NCBI GenBank assembly: GCA_910586725.1
Contig: CAJUJL010000017.1
Coordinates: 1 to 56,236 of the forward strand
Direction: 5' to 3'
DNA length: 56,236 nt
Origin: an uncultured Lachnospiraceae bacterium
GTDB taxonomy: Bacteria; Bacillota; Clostridia; Lachnospirales; Lachnospiraceae
Part shown: positions 39,460 to 48,414 of the stretch, in pieces
Layout: each line of letters begins with the position of its first letter
How positions within the stretch are numbered: the first letter of the stretch is position 1
Notes under the pieces: generated by a model
Seen by the model: only the letters and a program-made list of their open reading frames with translations
What the model was told of the DNA's origin: nothing
Databases searched by the model: none
Made by a program: the position numbers and the translations under genes

Positions 39460-40317
39460 CTATAATTCAAATCTTCCGGAAGCGCCGCAGGGAAGAATTA
39501 ATCCGTTAGAAGAAACAGGGAGTCCCACTTCATCCGCCATAATTCTGCCCTTGTATTTCTTTAACACAGTTCCCAGCATATACGAAAGCACTGCCGGCTG
39601 TAGACCGGTCGTATATGAATTTATCAAAACAAACAACGGCTGATCGGATAAAAGTCTGCTGCACAGCTGTAGAAACGGAAATATCGAATCCTCTATCTTC
39701 CATATTTCACCTTTTGGCCCTCTGCCATAAGAAGGAGGATCCATAATAATTCCATCATAGTGATTCTGCCGCCGGATTTCCCTTTCCACAAATTTTACGC
39801 AGTCGTCAACAATCCAGCGAACAGGGGCGTCTTTTAATCCGGATACCGCCGCATTTTCCTTTGCCCAGCCAACCATCCCCTTTGACGCATCCACATGCGT
39901 AACGCTCGCGCCCGCGGCAGCAGCGGAAAGTGTAGCTCCTCCGGTATAGGCAAACAGATTTAATACTTTTATGGGTCTGCCCGCCTGTTTGATTTTCTCT
40001 GCACACCAGTCCCAATTTACCGCCTGTTCCGGAAAAAGACCCGTATGCTTAAAATGAAACGGCTTTAATTGAAAGGTCAGATTCCGGTAGCGAATGCTCC
40101 ATTGCTCTGGCAGCCCAAAAAATTCCCATTCACCGCCCCCTTTGCTGCTGCGATGATAATGGCCGTTCTTTGCCTTCCATTCTTTCCGTGTCGCCGGGGT
40201 TTTCCAAATCACCTGGGGATCCGGACGAATCAATATATAATCCCCCCAGCGTTCCAGTTTTTCACCGCCGGAGCAGTCGATTACTTCATAGTCTCTCCAA
40301 TTGTCAGCTACCCACAT
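39460..40317 (-). CDS. Class I SAM-dependent methyltransferase, RlmI/RsmC-like
   Basis: A 285-aa methyltransferase. The SAM-binding motif I is VLNLFAYTGGATL (near residue 118), motif II VTHVDASKGMVGWAKEN, and the catalytic motif IV DPPSYGRGPKGE (near 193), which is the DPPxY/F type seen in RNA cytosine-5 or guanine-N2 methyltransferases. It lacks the PUA domain of the RlmI encoded at 53750. It probably modifies rRNA; the target base is not readable. It lies 23 bp after the Mrp gene. Confidence 0.82.
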   Translation of the reverse strand: MWVADNWRDYEVIDCSGGEKLERWGDYILIRPDPQVIWKTPATRKEWKAKNGHYHRSSKGGGEWEFFGLPEQWSIRYRNLTFQLKPFHFKHTGLFPEQAVNWDWCAEKIKQAGRPIKVLNLFAYTGGATLSAAAAGASVTHVDASKGMVGWAKENAAVSGLKDAPVRWIVDDCVKFVEREIRRQNHYDGIIMDPPSYGRGPKGEIWKIEDSIFPFLQLCSRLLSDQPLFVLINSYTTGLQPAVLSYMLGTVLKKYKGRIMADEVGLPVSSNGLILPCGASGRFEL

Positions 40318-40340
40318 ATGGATTCCTTTCTCAAATTCTC

Positions 40341-41177
40341 CTACTGCAGCGCGGCGACAACCTCTGTGAGATAAGGATTTTCAATTTCATGAAATCTTCC
40401 TTCATCAGCCGCTTTTGCAAGCTCCGGATCTATCGGCAATTTGCCGAATACCGGAATATTCAGTTCCGATGCCACTTCGTCTACATGGCTTTCTCCAAAA
40501 ATACGCATTTCCTTACCACAGTCCGGACATTTGATGTAACTGAAATTTTCCACGATGCCAAGTACGGGAATATGCATCATCTCTGCCATATGGTACGCTT
40601 TTTTTACAATCATCTGCACCAGCTCCTGCGGAGATGTTACCACAATAATTCCGTCTACCGGAAGAGACTGAAATACCGTCAAAGGCACATCGCCTGTTCC
40701 GGGCGGCATATCCACAAAAAGATAGTCCAAATCTCCCCATATCACGTCCGTCCAAAACTGCTTCACCGCGCCGCCAATGACAGGCCCTCTCCAAATAACC
40801 GGAGCTTCTTCATCGTCCATTAAAAGATTAATCGACATGATTTTTATTCCATTTTCCGCAGACATCGCAAAAATTCCTTCATCCGTTCCGTATGCCGGCC
40901 CATGCAGGCCAAACATTTTGGGAATGGAAGGCCCCGTAATATCCGCATCCATAATGCCTGTTTCATAGCCCGCTTTTCTCATAGCTACTGCAAGCGAAGC
41001 CGCAACAAAAGATTTTCCGACGCCTCCCTTGCCGCTGACAATCCCAATCACTTTCTTTACGGAAGACATTGCATTGCATGGTTCCTGCATGCTTTGAGAC
41101 TTATTCTGGCTGGGACATCCCTCACAGCTTTCTTTGGAACAGCTTGACGCACTGCTGCATGTACTGTTTTCTGGCAT
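40341..41177 (-). CDS. mrp: Mrp/NBP35-family iron-sulfur carrier ATPase
   Basis: A 278-aa P-loop protein; start at 41177 with AGAGGAAG upstream, the longer TTG-start frame being unlikely. A short Cys-rich N-terminus (CSSASSCSKESCEGC) precedes the deviant Walker A GKGGVGKS. Further motifs are DADITGPSIP, DMPPGTGDVPLT and the C-terminal CPDCG pair that binds a bridging 4Fe-4S cluster. It carries and hands over iron-sulfur clusters to apo-proteins, for example those of the hydrogenase. It seems to be transcribed with the methyltransferase gene. Confidence 0.92.
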   Translation of the reverse strand: MPENSTCSSASSCSKESCEGCPSQNKSQSMQEPCNAMSSVKKVIGIVSGKGGVGKSFVAASLAVAMRKAGYETGIMDADITGPSIPKMFGLHGPAYGTDEGIFAMSAENGIKIMSINLLMDDEEAPVIWRGPVIGGAVKQFWTDVIWGDLDYLFVDMPPGTGDVPLTVFQSLPVDGIIVVTSPQELVQMIVKKAYHMAEMMHIPVLGIVENFSYIKCPDCGKEMRIFGESHVDEVASELNIPVFGKLPIDPELAKAADEGRFHEIENPYLTEVVAALQ

Positions 41178-41281
41178 AGTTCTTCCTCTTTTCTTTCTGA
41201 TTTTAGATTTTTCAAATATATCATACCCTATACAGTATAAAACAATTACAGACAATTGCGCAAGCCTTCTCTTTCATCTCT

Positions 41282-41890
41282 TTAACTGCTCTTTAAGGCC
41301 ACCTGTAACGCTTTGGAAACAGCGCCGCCCGCCACAAAACAAACAACGGCTTCGACTAACCCGTTGATTCCCACAAATGCCAGGGCAAACGCCAGCACAT
41401 TTGTCGTCCCATACGACTTTACCGCATCCTGAATCATTGGCGTCTGGTAAAAAAAGAGCAGCAAAGCGCTCATAAAAAACAGCGTATTTAGCAATGGCCC
41501 CATCAGGCTCGCAACAACGATCGCCCCTTTACGGGCTTGCCGTATTCTGCAAAGGCCCCGATAAATCAACCCCGTACACCATCCCATCAAAAACCGTGGC
41601 ACAATACAGACAATACACGTAGTAAACGGGTTAATCTGAAACAGCGCCGCGCCGAACGCACTCATCCCAAAGCACTGGATAAAGCTTGTAAGGCCAAATA
41701 CCAGACCCAAAACCGCACCGGCCGCCGGTCCTAACGTAATTGCTCCCACCGTAACAGGAACGACAATCAATGTGATTTCCAATCCGAGCGTCTTAATATA
41801 TCCAAGCGGCGTAAACGCAAGCACGATAATAATTGCCACCAACAACGCTAATTCGACAAATTTTTTCGTTGTAAATGTGTTTTTTTCCAT
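41282..41890 (-). CDS. ECF transporter substrate-binding (S) subunit, probably pantothenate-type
   Basis: A 202-aa membrane protein with six helices and small-residue-rich loops (GAITLGPAAGAVLGLVFGLT), the form of ECF S components. It starts 18 bp after the BASS transporter gene and is the fifth gene of the panC-panD-coaBC operon, so pantothenate (PanT-like) is the best substrate guess. The energizing EcfA/EcfT genes are elsewhere, as usual for group II ECF systems. Substrate assignment rests on genomic context. Confidence 0.8.
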   Translation of the reverse strand: MEKNTFTTKKFVELALLVAIIIVLAFTPLGYIKTLGLEITLIVVPVTVGAITLGPAAGAVLGLVFGLTSFIQCFGMSAFGAALFQINPFTTCIVCIVPRFLMGWCTGLIYRGLCRIRQARKGAIVVASLMGPLLNTLFFMSALLLFFYQTPMIQDAVKSYGTTNVLAFALAFVGINGLVEAVVCFVAGGAVSKALQVALKSS

Positions 41891-41908
41891 AAACAGCTCC
41901 TTTTCTTT

Positions 41909-42880
41909 TTATGCTTCCACAGCCGCCTCTTCTGATTTCTGCGACCTCTTTATTGTTCTTCTGTTTCGAATCCCGGCATATATTGTTCCTGAAATATTAT
42001 GCCACACGGAAAAAATAGCGCCGGGGAGCGTCGCAAAAGGATTTGCCGCAAAATTCGCGGTAGCCAGTGAGATCGCAAGCCCGCTGTTTTGCATCCCCAC
42101 TTCAATTCCGATTGCCGTTACTTTGCGCTCATCCATCTTCAAAATCTTTGCCGCGCCTGTCCCAAGCAGCAGCCCCACACCGTTATGAAGCGCAACCACA
42201 AGCATTACCAGCGCCCCGCAGGTAACGATTTTCTCCGCATTCGTTCCTACAATGCCCGAAATAATCATAACAATTGCCGCAACGGACACCAGCGGAAGCA
42301 AATCCCGGATGTAATCGATTTGTTTTGGAAAAATCCGATAAATCAGTATTCCGGTCAAAACCGGAACCAATACCACTTTTACAACGGAAATCATCATGGC
42401 GAAAATAGAAACTTCCACCCAGGAACCTGCCAGCGCATATACCAGTAACGGCGTGCAGACGGGCGCTAAAAGCGTAGAAACAATCGTCATTCCTACCGAT
42501 AAAGGCACGTCTCCTCCTGCCACATAGGTAATCACATTGCTTGCCGTTCCTCCCGGACAGCAGCCTACCAATATGACGCCAAGCGCCAGATCCGGCGTAA
42601 GCTGGAAGGCTTTTGCCAGTAAAAAAGCCGCAATCGGCATAACGGTATATTGGAGCACGCATCCCGCAAACAACTCTTTTGGCCTGGTAAAAACAATTCT
42701 AAAATCTTTGGCTTTAATCGTCAATCCCATTCCAAACATTGCCGCTCCCAAAAACAGTTCCGTATAATTTGTAGCCCAGGAAAATCCTTTTGGATAAAAA
42801 AACGCAATTACCGAAAACACAATAATCAGTACCGCTATATTATTCGACATAAAACTACATATATTTTTCACACGATTCAT
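41909..42880 (-). CDS. BASS-family sodium symporter, possibly pantoate/ketopantoate (PanS-like)
   Basis: A 323-aa transporter with about ten helices. Family features are GAAMFGMGLTIKAKDFRIVF, GCCPGGTASNVITYVAGGDV and GIEVGMQNSGLAISLATANF, the two crossover motifs of the bile-acid/sodium family. Its start overlaps coaBC by 4 bp. PanS of Salmonella, a BASS protein, takes up ketopantoate; here panC and panD are present but panB and panE are not in the operon, so uptake of pantoate or ketopantoate would complete the route. This is context-based inference. Confidence 0.82.
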   Translation of the reverse strand: MNRVKNICSFMSNNIAVLIIVFSVIAFFYPKGFSWATNYTELFLGAAMFGMGLTIKAKDFRIVFTRPKELFAGCVLQYTVMPIAAFLLAKAFQLTPDLALGVILVGCCPGGTASNVITYVAGGDVPLSVGMTIVSTLLAPVCTPLLVYALAGSWVEVSIFAMMISVVKVVLVPVLTGILIYRIFPKQIDYIRDLLPLVSVAAIVMIISGIVGTNAEKIVTCGALVMLVVALHNGVGLLLGTGAAKILKMDERKVTAIGIEVGMQNSGLAISLATANFAANPFATLPGAIFSVWHNISGTIYAGIRNRRTIKRSQKSEEAAVEA

Positions 42881-44118
42881 GGTATCATCCCCTGTTCTTT
42901 TTGTTTTTGCTTTCGGATTTCATGCAGCCTGTCTAACAATATGTCCGCGCATGCCTCTTTGGTCGCCATCCCGGTATCTTCCCCGCCCTCTCTCGTAAGC
43001 AATAGAAGATGGTTTGTCTCGCCTCCAAATCCTGCTCCGGCTTCCCGTATGCTGTTTGCCGCAATCAGATCCACATTTTTCTTTTCTAATTTTGCTTTTG
43101 AATTTTCCAATACATGTTCTGTCTCCATGGAAAATCCGCAAATACACTGATCTTTTCTTTTTGTTTTCCCCAGCTCTTCTAAAATATCTTTTGTTCTCTC
43201 CAATTCCAGCGTCATCGCGCCGTCTTTCTTTTTGGTTTTCTCCGGATTCACCTGTTTTGGACGATAATCGGCTACAGCCGCGGCTTTGATGATTATATCC
43301 TGATCTTCTCTACGCTCCATGACTGCCTCATACATCTCCTGGGCCGTTGTAACGGAAACGGCGCTGACCCCGTCCGGAACGCTTAAGCTGACAGGCCCGG
43401 TAACCAGCGTTACATCCGCTCCCCGCTTCTTTGCCCGGGATGCGATGGCGTATCCCATCTTTCCGGTAGAATGATTGGTAATATAACGTACCGGATCCAA
43501 ACTCTCCCTTGTGGGCCCCGCCGTAACGAGAATCCGGACTCCCGCCAGGTCCCTGCCGCGCAATGCATCCGGTTTTTCTGACAGTCTGCTCACGATAGCG
43601 TCCATAAGCGCGGATTCTTTCGCCAGCTTGCCCGTTCCCACCGCAGCGCATGCAAGACGGCCCTCTTCCGGTTCAATAAATTCATATCCGAAACGTTTCA
43701 GCCGTTTGATATTGTCCTGTACAAGCGGATTCCGATACATATGTACATTCATAGCGGGCGCGATCAAAACGGGGCAAACGGCAGCCACAACCACAGATGT
43801 CAGCAGATCGTCCGCAATGCCATAAGCCATTTTCCCCAGAATGTCCGCCGTTGCAGGGGCAATCAGGATCAAATCCGATTTCTGACCCAAAGTAAGATGA
43901 TGAATGTCCACCGGCGTCAGACGTTCAAAGCATTCTACCAAACAGGGATTTTTCGTCAGCGTTTCAAATGTTACGGGAGATATAAACTCTGCCGCGTTTT
44001 TGGTCATCACCACATGAACGCTGCAATTTTGCTTAACCAGCATACTTGCCACATTTGCCATCTTGTAAGCCGCAATGCTCCCCGTAATGCCAAGCGTTAC
44101 TCTTTTTCCTGTCAGCAT
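42877..44118 (-). CDS. coaBC: Phosphopantothenoylcysteine synthetase/decarboxylase
   Basis: A 413-aa bifunctional protein. CoaC flavoprotein domain 1-185: GSIAAYKMAN, the active-site His in PVDIHHLTLG and the substrate clamp PAMNVHMYRNP. CoaB domain 190-400: GPTRESLDPVRYITNHSTGK with the dimer/CTP site, KAAAVADYRP, and KKKDGAMTLELERT. It makes phosphopantetheine from phosphopantothenate, cysteine and CTP. It is the third gene in the operon, 10 bp after panD. Confidence 0.95.
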   Translation of the reverse strand: MLTGKRVTLGITGSIAAYKMANVASMLVKQNCSVHVVMTKNAAEFISPVTFETLTKNPCLVECFERLTPVDIHHLTLGQKSDLILIAPATADILGKMAYGIADDLLTSVVVAAVCPVLIAPAMNVHMYRNPLVQDNIKRLKRFGYEFIEPEEGRLACAAVGTGKLAKESALMDAIVSRLSEKPDALRGRDLAGVRILVTAGPTRESLDPVRYITNHSTGKMGYAIASRAKKRGADVTLVTGPVSLSVPDGVSAVSVTTAQEMYEAVMERREDQDIIIKAAAVADYRPKQVNPEKTKKKDGAMTLELERTKDILEELGKTKRKDQCICGFSMETEHVLENSKAKLEKKNVDLIAANSIREAGAGFGGETNHLLLLTREGGEDTGMATKEACADILLDRLHEIRKQKQKEQGMIP

Positions 44119-44128
44119 CTGATCCCTC

Positions 44129-44518
44129 CTAAATTTCCATCAGCATCCCGTGTTTCTCATATTGCGTTACGGATGAAATGTTATTGTTCTCATCCACAAA
44201 TACGACTCTGGGCGGGTTTTCTTTGATTTCTTCCGGCGTCATGGAAGCATAGCTCATAATAATGATTTTATCCCCCGTGGAAACCATTCGTGCCGCCGCT
44301 CCGTTTAAACAAATAATCCCGCTTCCCTTCTCTCCTGCAATTACATAGGTTTCAAACCTGGAACCGTTGTCTATATCCGCAATCTGCACTTTTTCATATT
44401 CATAGATTCCCGCGGCTTCCATCAGTCTTTCGTCTATGGTAATGCTTCCCACATAATTGAGCTCTGCCTGAGTAACTGTAGCGCGGTGAATCTTGCTTTT
44501 TAACATTTCAAGCATCAT
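44129..44518 (-). CDS. panD: Aspartate 1-decarboxylase
   Basis: A 129-aa pyruvoyl enzyme precursor. Self-cleavage occurs at Gly-Ser in YVGSITID (residues 24-25); the catalytic region includes KVQIADIDNG, GSGIICLNGAAA and KIIIMSYA. It makes beta-alanine for pantothenate. Length is normal. It overlaps panC by 4 bp, so the two are coupled. Confidence 0.96.
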   Translation of the reverse strand: MMLEMLKSKIHRATVTQAELNYVGSITIDERLMEAAGIYEYEKVQIADIDNGSRFETYVIAGEKGSGIICLNGAAARMVSTGDKIIIMSYASMTPEEIKENPPRVVFVDENNNISSVTQYEKHGMLMEI

Positions 44519-45378
44519 GATTGATCCACCTCCCGTAAATCCACAATAAAATTATCGATCAGCCTCGTTTTTCCGATATAAACGGCAATGGCCGTAAGCG
44601 TTCTGCCCTGCGCCGTTTCAATTGGCTCGATGCTGTCCGCGTCGGTCATCTCCACGTAATCAATTTTGGCCAAAGGCTCTTCCTCTATGATGCTTCGCAT
44701 TGCAGCCAAAACGACTTTCGCTTTCCGCTCTCCGTTTCTGATCATCTCTTCACCATAAAAAATGGCTTTCGAAAGCGCCAGAGCCGCTTTTCTCTCTTCT
44801 TCATTTAAATAGGTATTTCTGGAGCTTTTTGCAAGCCCGTCCGCTTCCCGGACAATCGGACATCCTACAATCTCTATGTCCATGTTCAAATCCCGCACCA
44901 TACGGCGGATTACCGCAAGCTGCTGCGCGTCTTTCTGTCCAAAATATGCCCGGTCGGGCATTACGATATGGAACAGCTTGCACACTACCGTACAAACCCC
45001 TCGGAAGTGAGTCGGCCTCGTTCTGCCGCACAGTTCCCGGCTGACATTCTGCGCCTCCACATAAGTGGAAAAATCCGAGGCATACATTTCATCCGGCTGC
45101 GGATGAAAAATAAGATCCGCTCCCGCTGCTTCACAGAGTTTTTTATCCAGTTCTATGTCTCTTGGATAGGTAGACAAGTCCTCATTGGCGCCGAATTGAA
45201 TCGGGTTGACGAAATCGCTCACCACTACTTTGTCATTGTCGGAAACCGCCTTTACAATCAGGCTTTTGTGACCTTCGTGAAGATACCCCATCGTAGGCAC
45301 AAATCCCACGGACAGCCCCTGCTGCCGCCATTTTTTAACCGTTTCCCTTACGTTTTGAATTGAACCTGTAATTTCCAT
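44515..45378 (-). CDS. panC: Pantothenate synthetase
   Basis: A 287-aa ligase of the nucleotidyltransferase fold. FVPTMGYLHEGHKSLI carries the HxGH motif, FGQKDAQQLAVIRRMVRDLN and the KSSRNTYL (KMSKS-like) loop follow. It joins pantoate and beta-alanine using ATP. First gene of the operon panC-panD-coaBC-BASS-ECF-S, behind a structured leader of nearly 200 nt. Confidence 0.96.
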   Translation of the reverse strand: MEITGSIQNVRETVKKWRQQGLSVGFVPTMGYLHEGHKSLIVKAVSDNDKVVVSDFVNPIQFGANEDLSTYPRDIELDKKLCEAAGADLIFHPQPDEMYASDFSTYVEAQNVSRELCGRTRPTHFRGVCTVVCKLFHIVMPDRAYFGQKDAQQLAVIRRMVRDLNMDIEIVGCPIVREADGLAKSSRNTYLNEEERKAALALSKAIFYGEEMIRNGERKAKVVLAAMRSIIEEEPLAKIDYVEMTDADSIEPIETAQGRTLTAIAVYIGKTRLIDNFIVDLREVDQS

Positions 45379-45432
45379 AATGCTTCCTTTCTAAACAGCC
45401 TGTCTGGCAATTCTGTTTTCTACGCAAAAAAA

Positions 45433-45456
45433 GCCTGGAACTTCCCCGATCCAGAC
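45433..45456 (-). terminator. Attenuator-like terminator in the panC leader
   Basis: GTCTGGA and TCCAGGC pair on the minus strand and are followed by TTTTTTT, 50 nt before the panC start and downstream of the promoter. A terminator inside a leader suggests regulated readthrough. Confidence 0.7.
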
Positions 45457-45466
45457 ATACTTTAAA

Positions 45467-45570
45467 AATTCTTACTCTTCATGTACCGTCCGGCTGGTAC
45501 GGTCATTTGGGCATAAGAATTGATCTTTTTTACTTGTCGTATATCTTCGGTACAGTTCCTGTGGATACCG
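45467..45570 (-). promoter_or_regulatory. Structured panC leader RNA, possible regulatory element
   Basis: Two consecutive hairpins precede the leader terminator. Hairpin A (45548-45570) has CGGTA/TACCG with an inner UCC/GGA and an asymmetric bulge. Hairpin B (45467-45521) has AATTCTTA/TAAGAATT enclosing GTACC/GGTAC. A known RNA class, the pan motif, occurs as tandem bulged hairpins before pantothenate genes in several phyla including Firmicutes; this could be a member, but I cannot verify the consensus here. Confidence 0.5.
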
Positions 45571-45579
45571 TCCGAAAAA

Positions 45580-45608
45580 ATAGTACCATACCGCTTTTTA
45601 AATTTCAA
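45580..45608 (-). promoter_or_regulatory. Promoter of the pantothenate operon
   Basis: TTGAAA (45603-45608), 17 bp, TACTAT (45580-45585) on the minus strand, about 195 nt before the panC start. Confidence 0.75.
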
Positions 45609-45697
45609 GCTCTTACCTGTATTTCTTCGTGCACAAAACGATTTTTTGCGGTCCATATTTTACCAGGCAAATTCCACGGTTGCAAGCGAAACAACGG

Positions 45698-45726
45698 TTG
45701 CAAAAAGAACCCGTTTTGACTATAAT
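45698..45726 (+). promoter_or_regulatory. Promoter of the nicotinate phosphoribosyltransferase gene
   Basis: TTGCAA (45698-45703), 17 bp, TATAAT (45721-45726). The -35 box lies in the second copy of a direct repeat ACGGTTGCAA (45676 and 45694, 18 bp apart), a possible regulator site. Confidence 0.75.
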
Positions 45727-45766
45727 ACTAAAAACTGACAAGATGCCCAAAAGAAAGAGAGAAGCC

Positions 45767-47218
45767 ATGAGTACTTTAAATTTAACACTGTTAACCGATT
45801 TGTACGAAATCACGATGATGCAGGGCTATTTTAAAACCAACAACCGGGAAGTCGTAATATTTGATATGTTTTACCGCAGCAATCCGTGCAACGGAGGTTA
45901 CGCGGTCTGCGCCGGTCTGCAGCAGGTGATTGACTATATTAAAAACCTGCATTTTTCCACGGAAGATATTGATTACTTAAGAAGCCTTCGGATGTTTGAT
46001 GAAGATTTTTTAGACTATCTGCATGCTTTTCGGTTTTCCGGCGATATTTACGCCATTCCGGAAGGCAGCGTTATTTTTCCAAGAGAACCACTGCTCAAAG
46101 TCATCGCTCCGATTATGGAAGCGCAGCTTATCGAAACAGCCGTTTTGAACATGATCAACCACCAGAGTCTCATTGCCACAAAAGCAGCGAGAGTATGCTA
46201 CGCCGCAAAAGGCGACGGCGTTATGGAATTTGGTCTGCGGCGCGCCCAGGGCCCTGATTCCGGCGTTTACGGCGCAAGAGCCGCTATGATCGGAGGCTGC
46301 CGGGGGACGTCAAACGTGCTTGCCGGTTCCCTTTTTGACGTACCCGTTCTTGGAACGCACGCTCACAGCTGGATTATGAGTTTTCCGGATGAATATACGG
46401 CTTTTCAAAAATATGCGGCCATGTATCCTTCCGCCTGTATTCTTCTGGTCGACACCTACGACACTTTGCAGTCAGGCATTCCAAACGCCATCCGGGTATT
46501 TTCCGAAATGCGCGCAAAAGGCATTCCTCTCACATATTATGGCATTCGCATGGACAGCGGCGACCTTGCGTATCTTTCCAAAAAAGCCCGCCGGATGCTG
46601 GATGAAGCCGGATTTACAGACGCTGTCATTTCCGCATCCAATGACCTGGACGAATATCTGATCGAAAGTTTAAAATTTCAGGGGGCCATGATTACTTCCT
46701 GGGGCGTCGGCACCAATTTAATCACTGCAAAAGACAACCCCGCTTTCGGCGGCGTTTATAAGCTTGCGGCCATACAAGATGAAAACGGCTCATTTTTGCC
46801 CAAGATAAAGCTCTCCGAAAACACGGAGAAAATCACGAACCCGGGCAATAAAATTATTTATCGCATATATGACAATGACACGGGAAAAATCCGGGCCGAT
46901 TATATCTGTCTGACAGGAGAGCGTTTTGATACGGAAAAAGATTTGATTTTATTTGATCCCAACGAACCCTGGAAAAAGACAAAACTGGCAGGAGGAAGCT
47001 ATACCATGCGGGAATTACTCGTTCCTGTTTTCCGGAAAGGCCGCTGCGTTTATGAATCGCCCAGCGTCATGGAAATCCGCGAAATATGCCAAAAAGAACT
47101 GGAAACCATCTGGAATGAGACAAAACGGTTTGTCAATCCGGCCAAAATTTATGTAGACCTTTCCGATCAGCTCTACAACATGAAGCAGCGCCTGTTAAAC
47201 GACAAAAATATGCTGTGA
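45767..47218 (+). CDS. pncB: Nicotinate phosphoribosyltransferase
   Basis: A 483-aa enzyme of NAD salvage, using nicotinate, PRPP and ATP. The start at 45767 (MSTLNLTLLTDLYEITMMQG) matches the family N-terminus; an open frame from 45629 would run through the promoter. Motifs: EFGLRRAQGPDSG, the active-site His in VLGTHAHSWIMSF, GIRMDSGDLAYLS and TSWGVGTNLITAK. The ribosome site is only AAAGAGAG. It is a single-gene unit divergent from the pantothenate operon. Confidence 0.94.
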   Translation: MSTLNLTLLTDLYEITMMQGYFKTNNREVVIFDMFYRSNPCNGGYAVCAGLQQVIDYIKNLHFSTEDIDYLRSLRMFDEDFLDYLHAFRFSGDIYAIPEGSVIFPREPLLKVIAPIMEAQLIETAVLNMINHQSLIATKAARVCYAAKGDGVMEFGLRRAQGPDSGVYGARAAMIGGCRGTSNVLAGSLFDVPVLGTHAHSWIMSFPDEYTAFQKYAAMYPSACILLVDTYDTLQSGIPNAIRVFSEMRAKGIPLTYYGIRMDSGDLAYLSKKARRMLDEAGFTDAVISASNDLDEYLIESLKFQGAMITSWGVGTNLITAKDNPAFGGVYKLAAIQDENGSFLPKIKLSENTEKITNPGNKIIYRIYDNDTGKIRADYICLTGERFDTEKDLILFDPNEPWKKTKLAGGSYTMRELLVPVFRKGRCVYESPSVMEIREICQKELETIWNETKRFVNPAKIYVDLSDQLYNMKQRLLNDKNML

Positions 47219-47226
47219 TTTCAGAA

Positions 47227-47263
47227 AACGGCAGCCCTGGTTTCGTCACACAGGGCTACCGTT
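47227..47263. terminator. Hairpin shared by pncB and sigF ends
   Basis: AACGGCAGCCCTG and CAGGGCTACCGTT form a 13-bp stem (one mismatch) between the convergent genes. TTTT follows only on the minus strand. Its right arm covers the last sigF codons. Confidence 0.82.
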
Positions 47264-47978
47264 CGCTCGCTTTCTTCATACGCTTTAGTATCTTCCTTTC
47301 CATGCGGGACACCTGCACCTGGCTAACGCCAAGTTTTGCAGCCACCTGCACCTGCGTCATTTCTTTAAAATAACGAAGATCGATCAATTCTTTTTCTTTC
47401 TCATCCAATTCTCCCAGCAACTGTTCCAGCAAAAGATGATTGACCAGTTCTTCCGTTTTGGATATGCCGGCGCCTGATACCTGATCCACCAGGTATATTT
47501 CACTGTCGTCCGACTGATAGATCGGCTGATAGATCGACCCGACTTCTTCATTTGCTTCGATTGCTTCCACAATATCTTCCACGCTAAGCCCGATTTCCTG
47601 CGAAATTTCCTGCAGCGTCGCATCTCTGCCATACGCCTGTGACAGCCTGTCCGACGCTTTTTTTACTTTCCATCCGTTTTCTTTTAAAGAGCGGGACACC
47701 TTCATCATGCTGCTGTCCCTCAAAAACCGTTTGATCTCTCCCATGATCATCGGAACCGCATAGGTGGAAAATTTCACTTCATACGCAACTTCAAATTTGT
47801 CAATTGCTTTCATCAGACCAATACAGCCAATCTGAAAAAGCTCTTCTCTTTCGTGACCCCGATGCTCAAACCGTTTGACAATGCTCCACACCAGCCCCAG
47901 GTTATCCGAAATCAACTTGTCCCGTGCATCTTTATCCCCTGCGTGTGCCTGCTTAATAAGAGCTATCACCGCATCCAT
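47256..47978 (-). CDS. sigF: Forespore sigma factor sigma-F
   Basis: A 240-aa sigma-70 factor. Region 2 has DNLGLVWSIVKRFEHRG and ELFQIGCIGLMKAIDKF then KFSTYAVPMIMGEIKRFLRD; region 4 ends TQVQVAAKLGVSQVQVSRME. Position as third gene of spoIIAA-spoIIAB-sigF is decisive. It directs early forespore transcription and is held by SpoIIAB. Its start overlaps the end of spoIIAB by 26 bp. Confidence 0.95.
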   Translation of the reverse strand: MDAVIALIKQAHAGDKDARDKLISDNLGLVWSIVKRFEHRGHEREELFQIGCIGLMKAIDKFEVAYEVKFSTYAVPMIMGEIKRFLRDSSMMKVSRSLKENGWKVKKASDRLSQAYGRDATLQEISQEIGLSVEDIVEAIEANEEVGSIYQPIYQSDDSEIYLVDQVSGAGISKTEELVNHLLLEQLLGELDEKEKELIDLRYFKEMTQVQVAAKLGVSQVQVSRMERKILKRMKKASER

Positions 47979-48414
47979 TCCGATTCTCTTCTTCCCTCTG
48001 TCCGATTTTCTTTGTCAAAGTTACTTTTGTCCCAAATCCGGCTCTGGATTCCACTTCCATATCATCCATAAAGGCTTCCATAAAAGCAAATCCCATACCG
48101 GACCTCTCCAGCTCCGGTTTTGTCGTATAAAAAGGCTCCATCGCTTTTTTGACGTCCTCCATGCCGGCTCCATGATCTTCTACGGTAATCACGACCGTAT
48201 CCTCCTCCAATGTACAGGTCAGGCATACTTTTCCTTCATTGTTTTCATAACCGTGAATAATTGCATTTGTAACCGCTTCAGATACCGCGGTCTTTACATC
48301 TCCAATCTCATCTAAAGTAGGATCCAGCTGTGTCAGAAAAGCCGCCACGGTCACTCTGGCAAAGCTTTCATTTACTGATTTTGCATCAAATTCTACTTTC
48401 ATTTCGTTTTTCAT
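47953..48414 (-). CDS. spoIIAB: Anti-sigma-F factor SpoIIAB
   Basis: A 153-aa GHKL kinase. N box: AVSEAVTNAIIHGYEN; G1: VEDHGAGMEDVKKAM; G2: ERSGMGFAFME. It binds sigma-F and phosphorylates SpoIIAA. The C-terminal tail is about 10 residues longer than usual and overlaps the sigF start. It overlaps spoIIAA by 4 bp. Confidence 0.95.
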   Translation of the reverse strand: MKNEMKVEFDAKSVNESFARVTVAAFLTQLDPTLDEIGDVKTAVSEAVTNAIIHGYENNEGKVCLTCTLEEDTVVITVEDHGAGMEDVKKAMEPFYTTKPELERSGMGFAFMEAFMDDMEVESRAGFGTKVTLTKKIGQREEENRNGCGDSSY

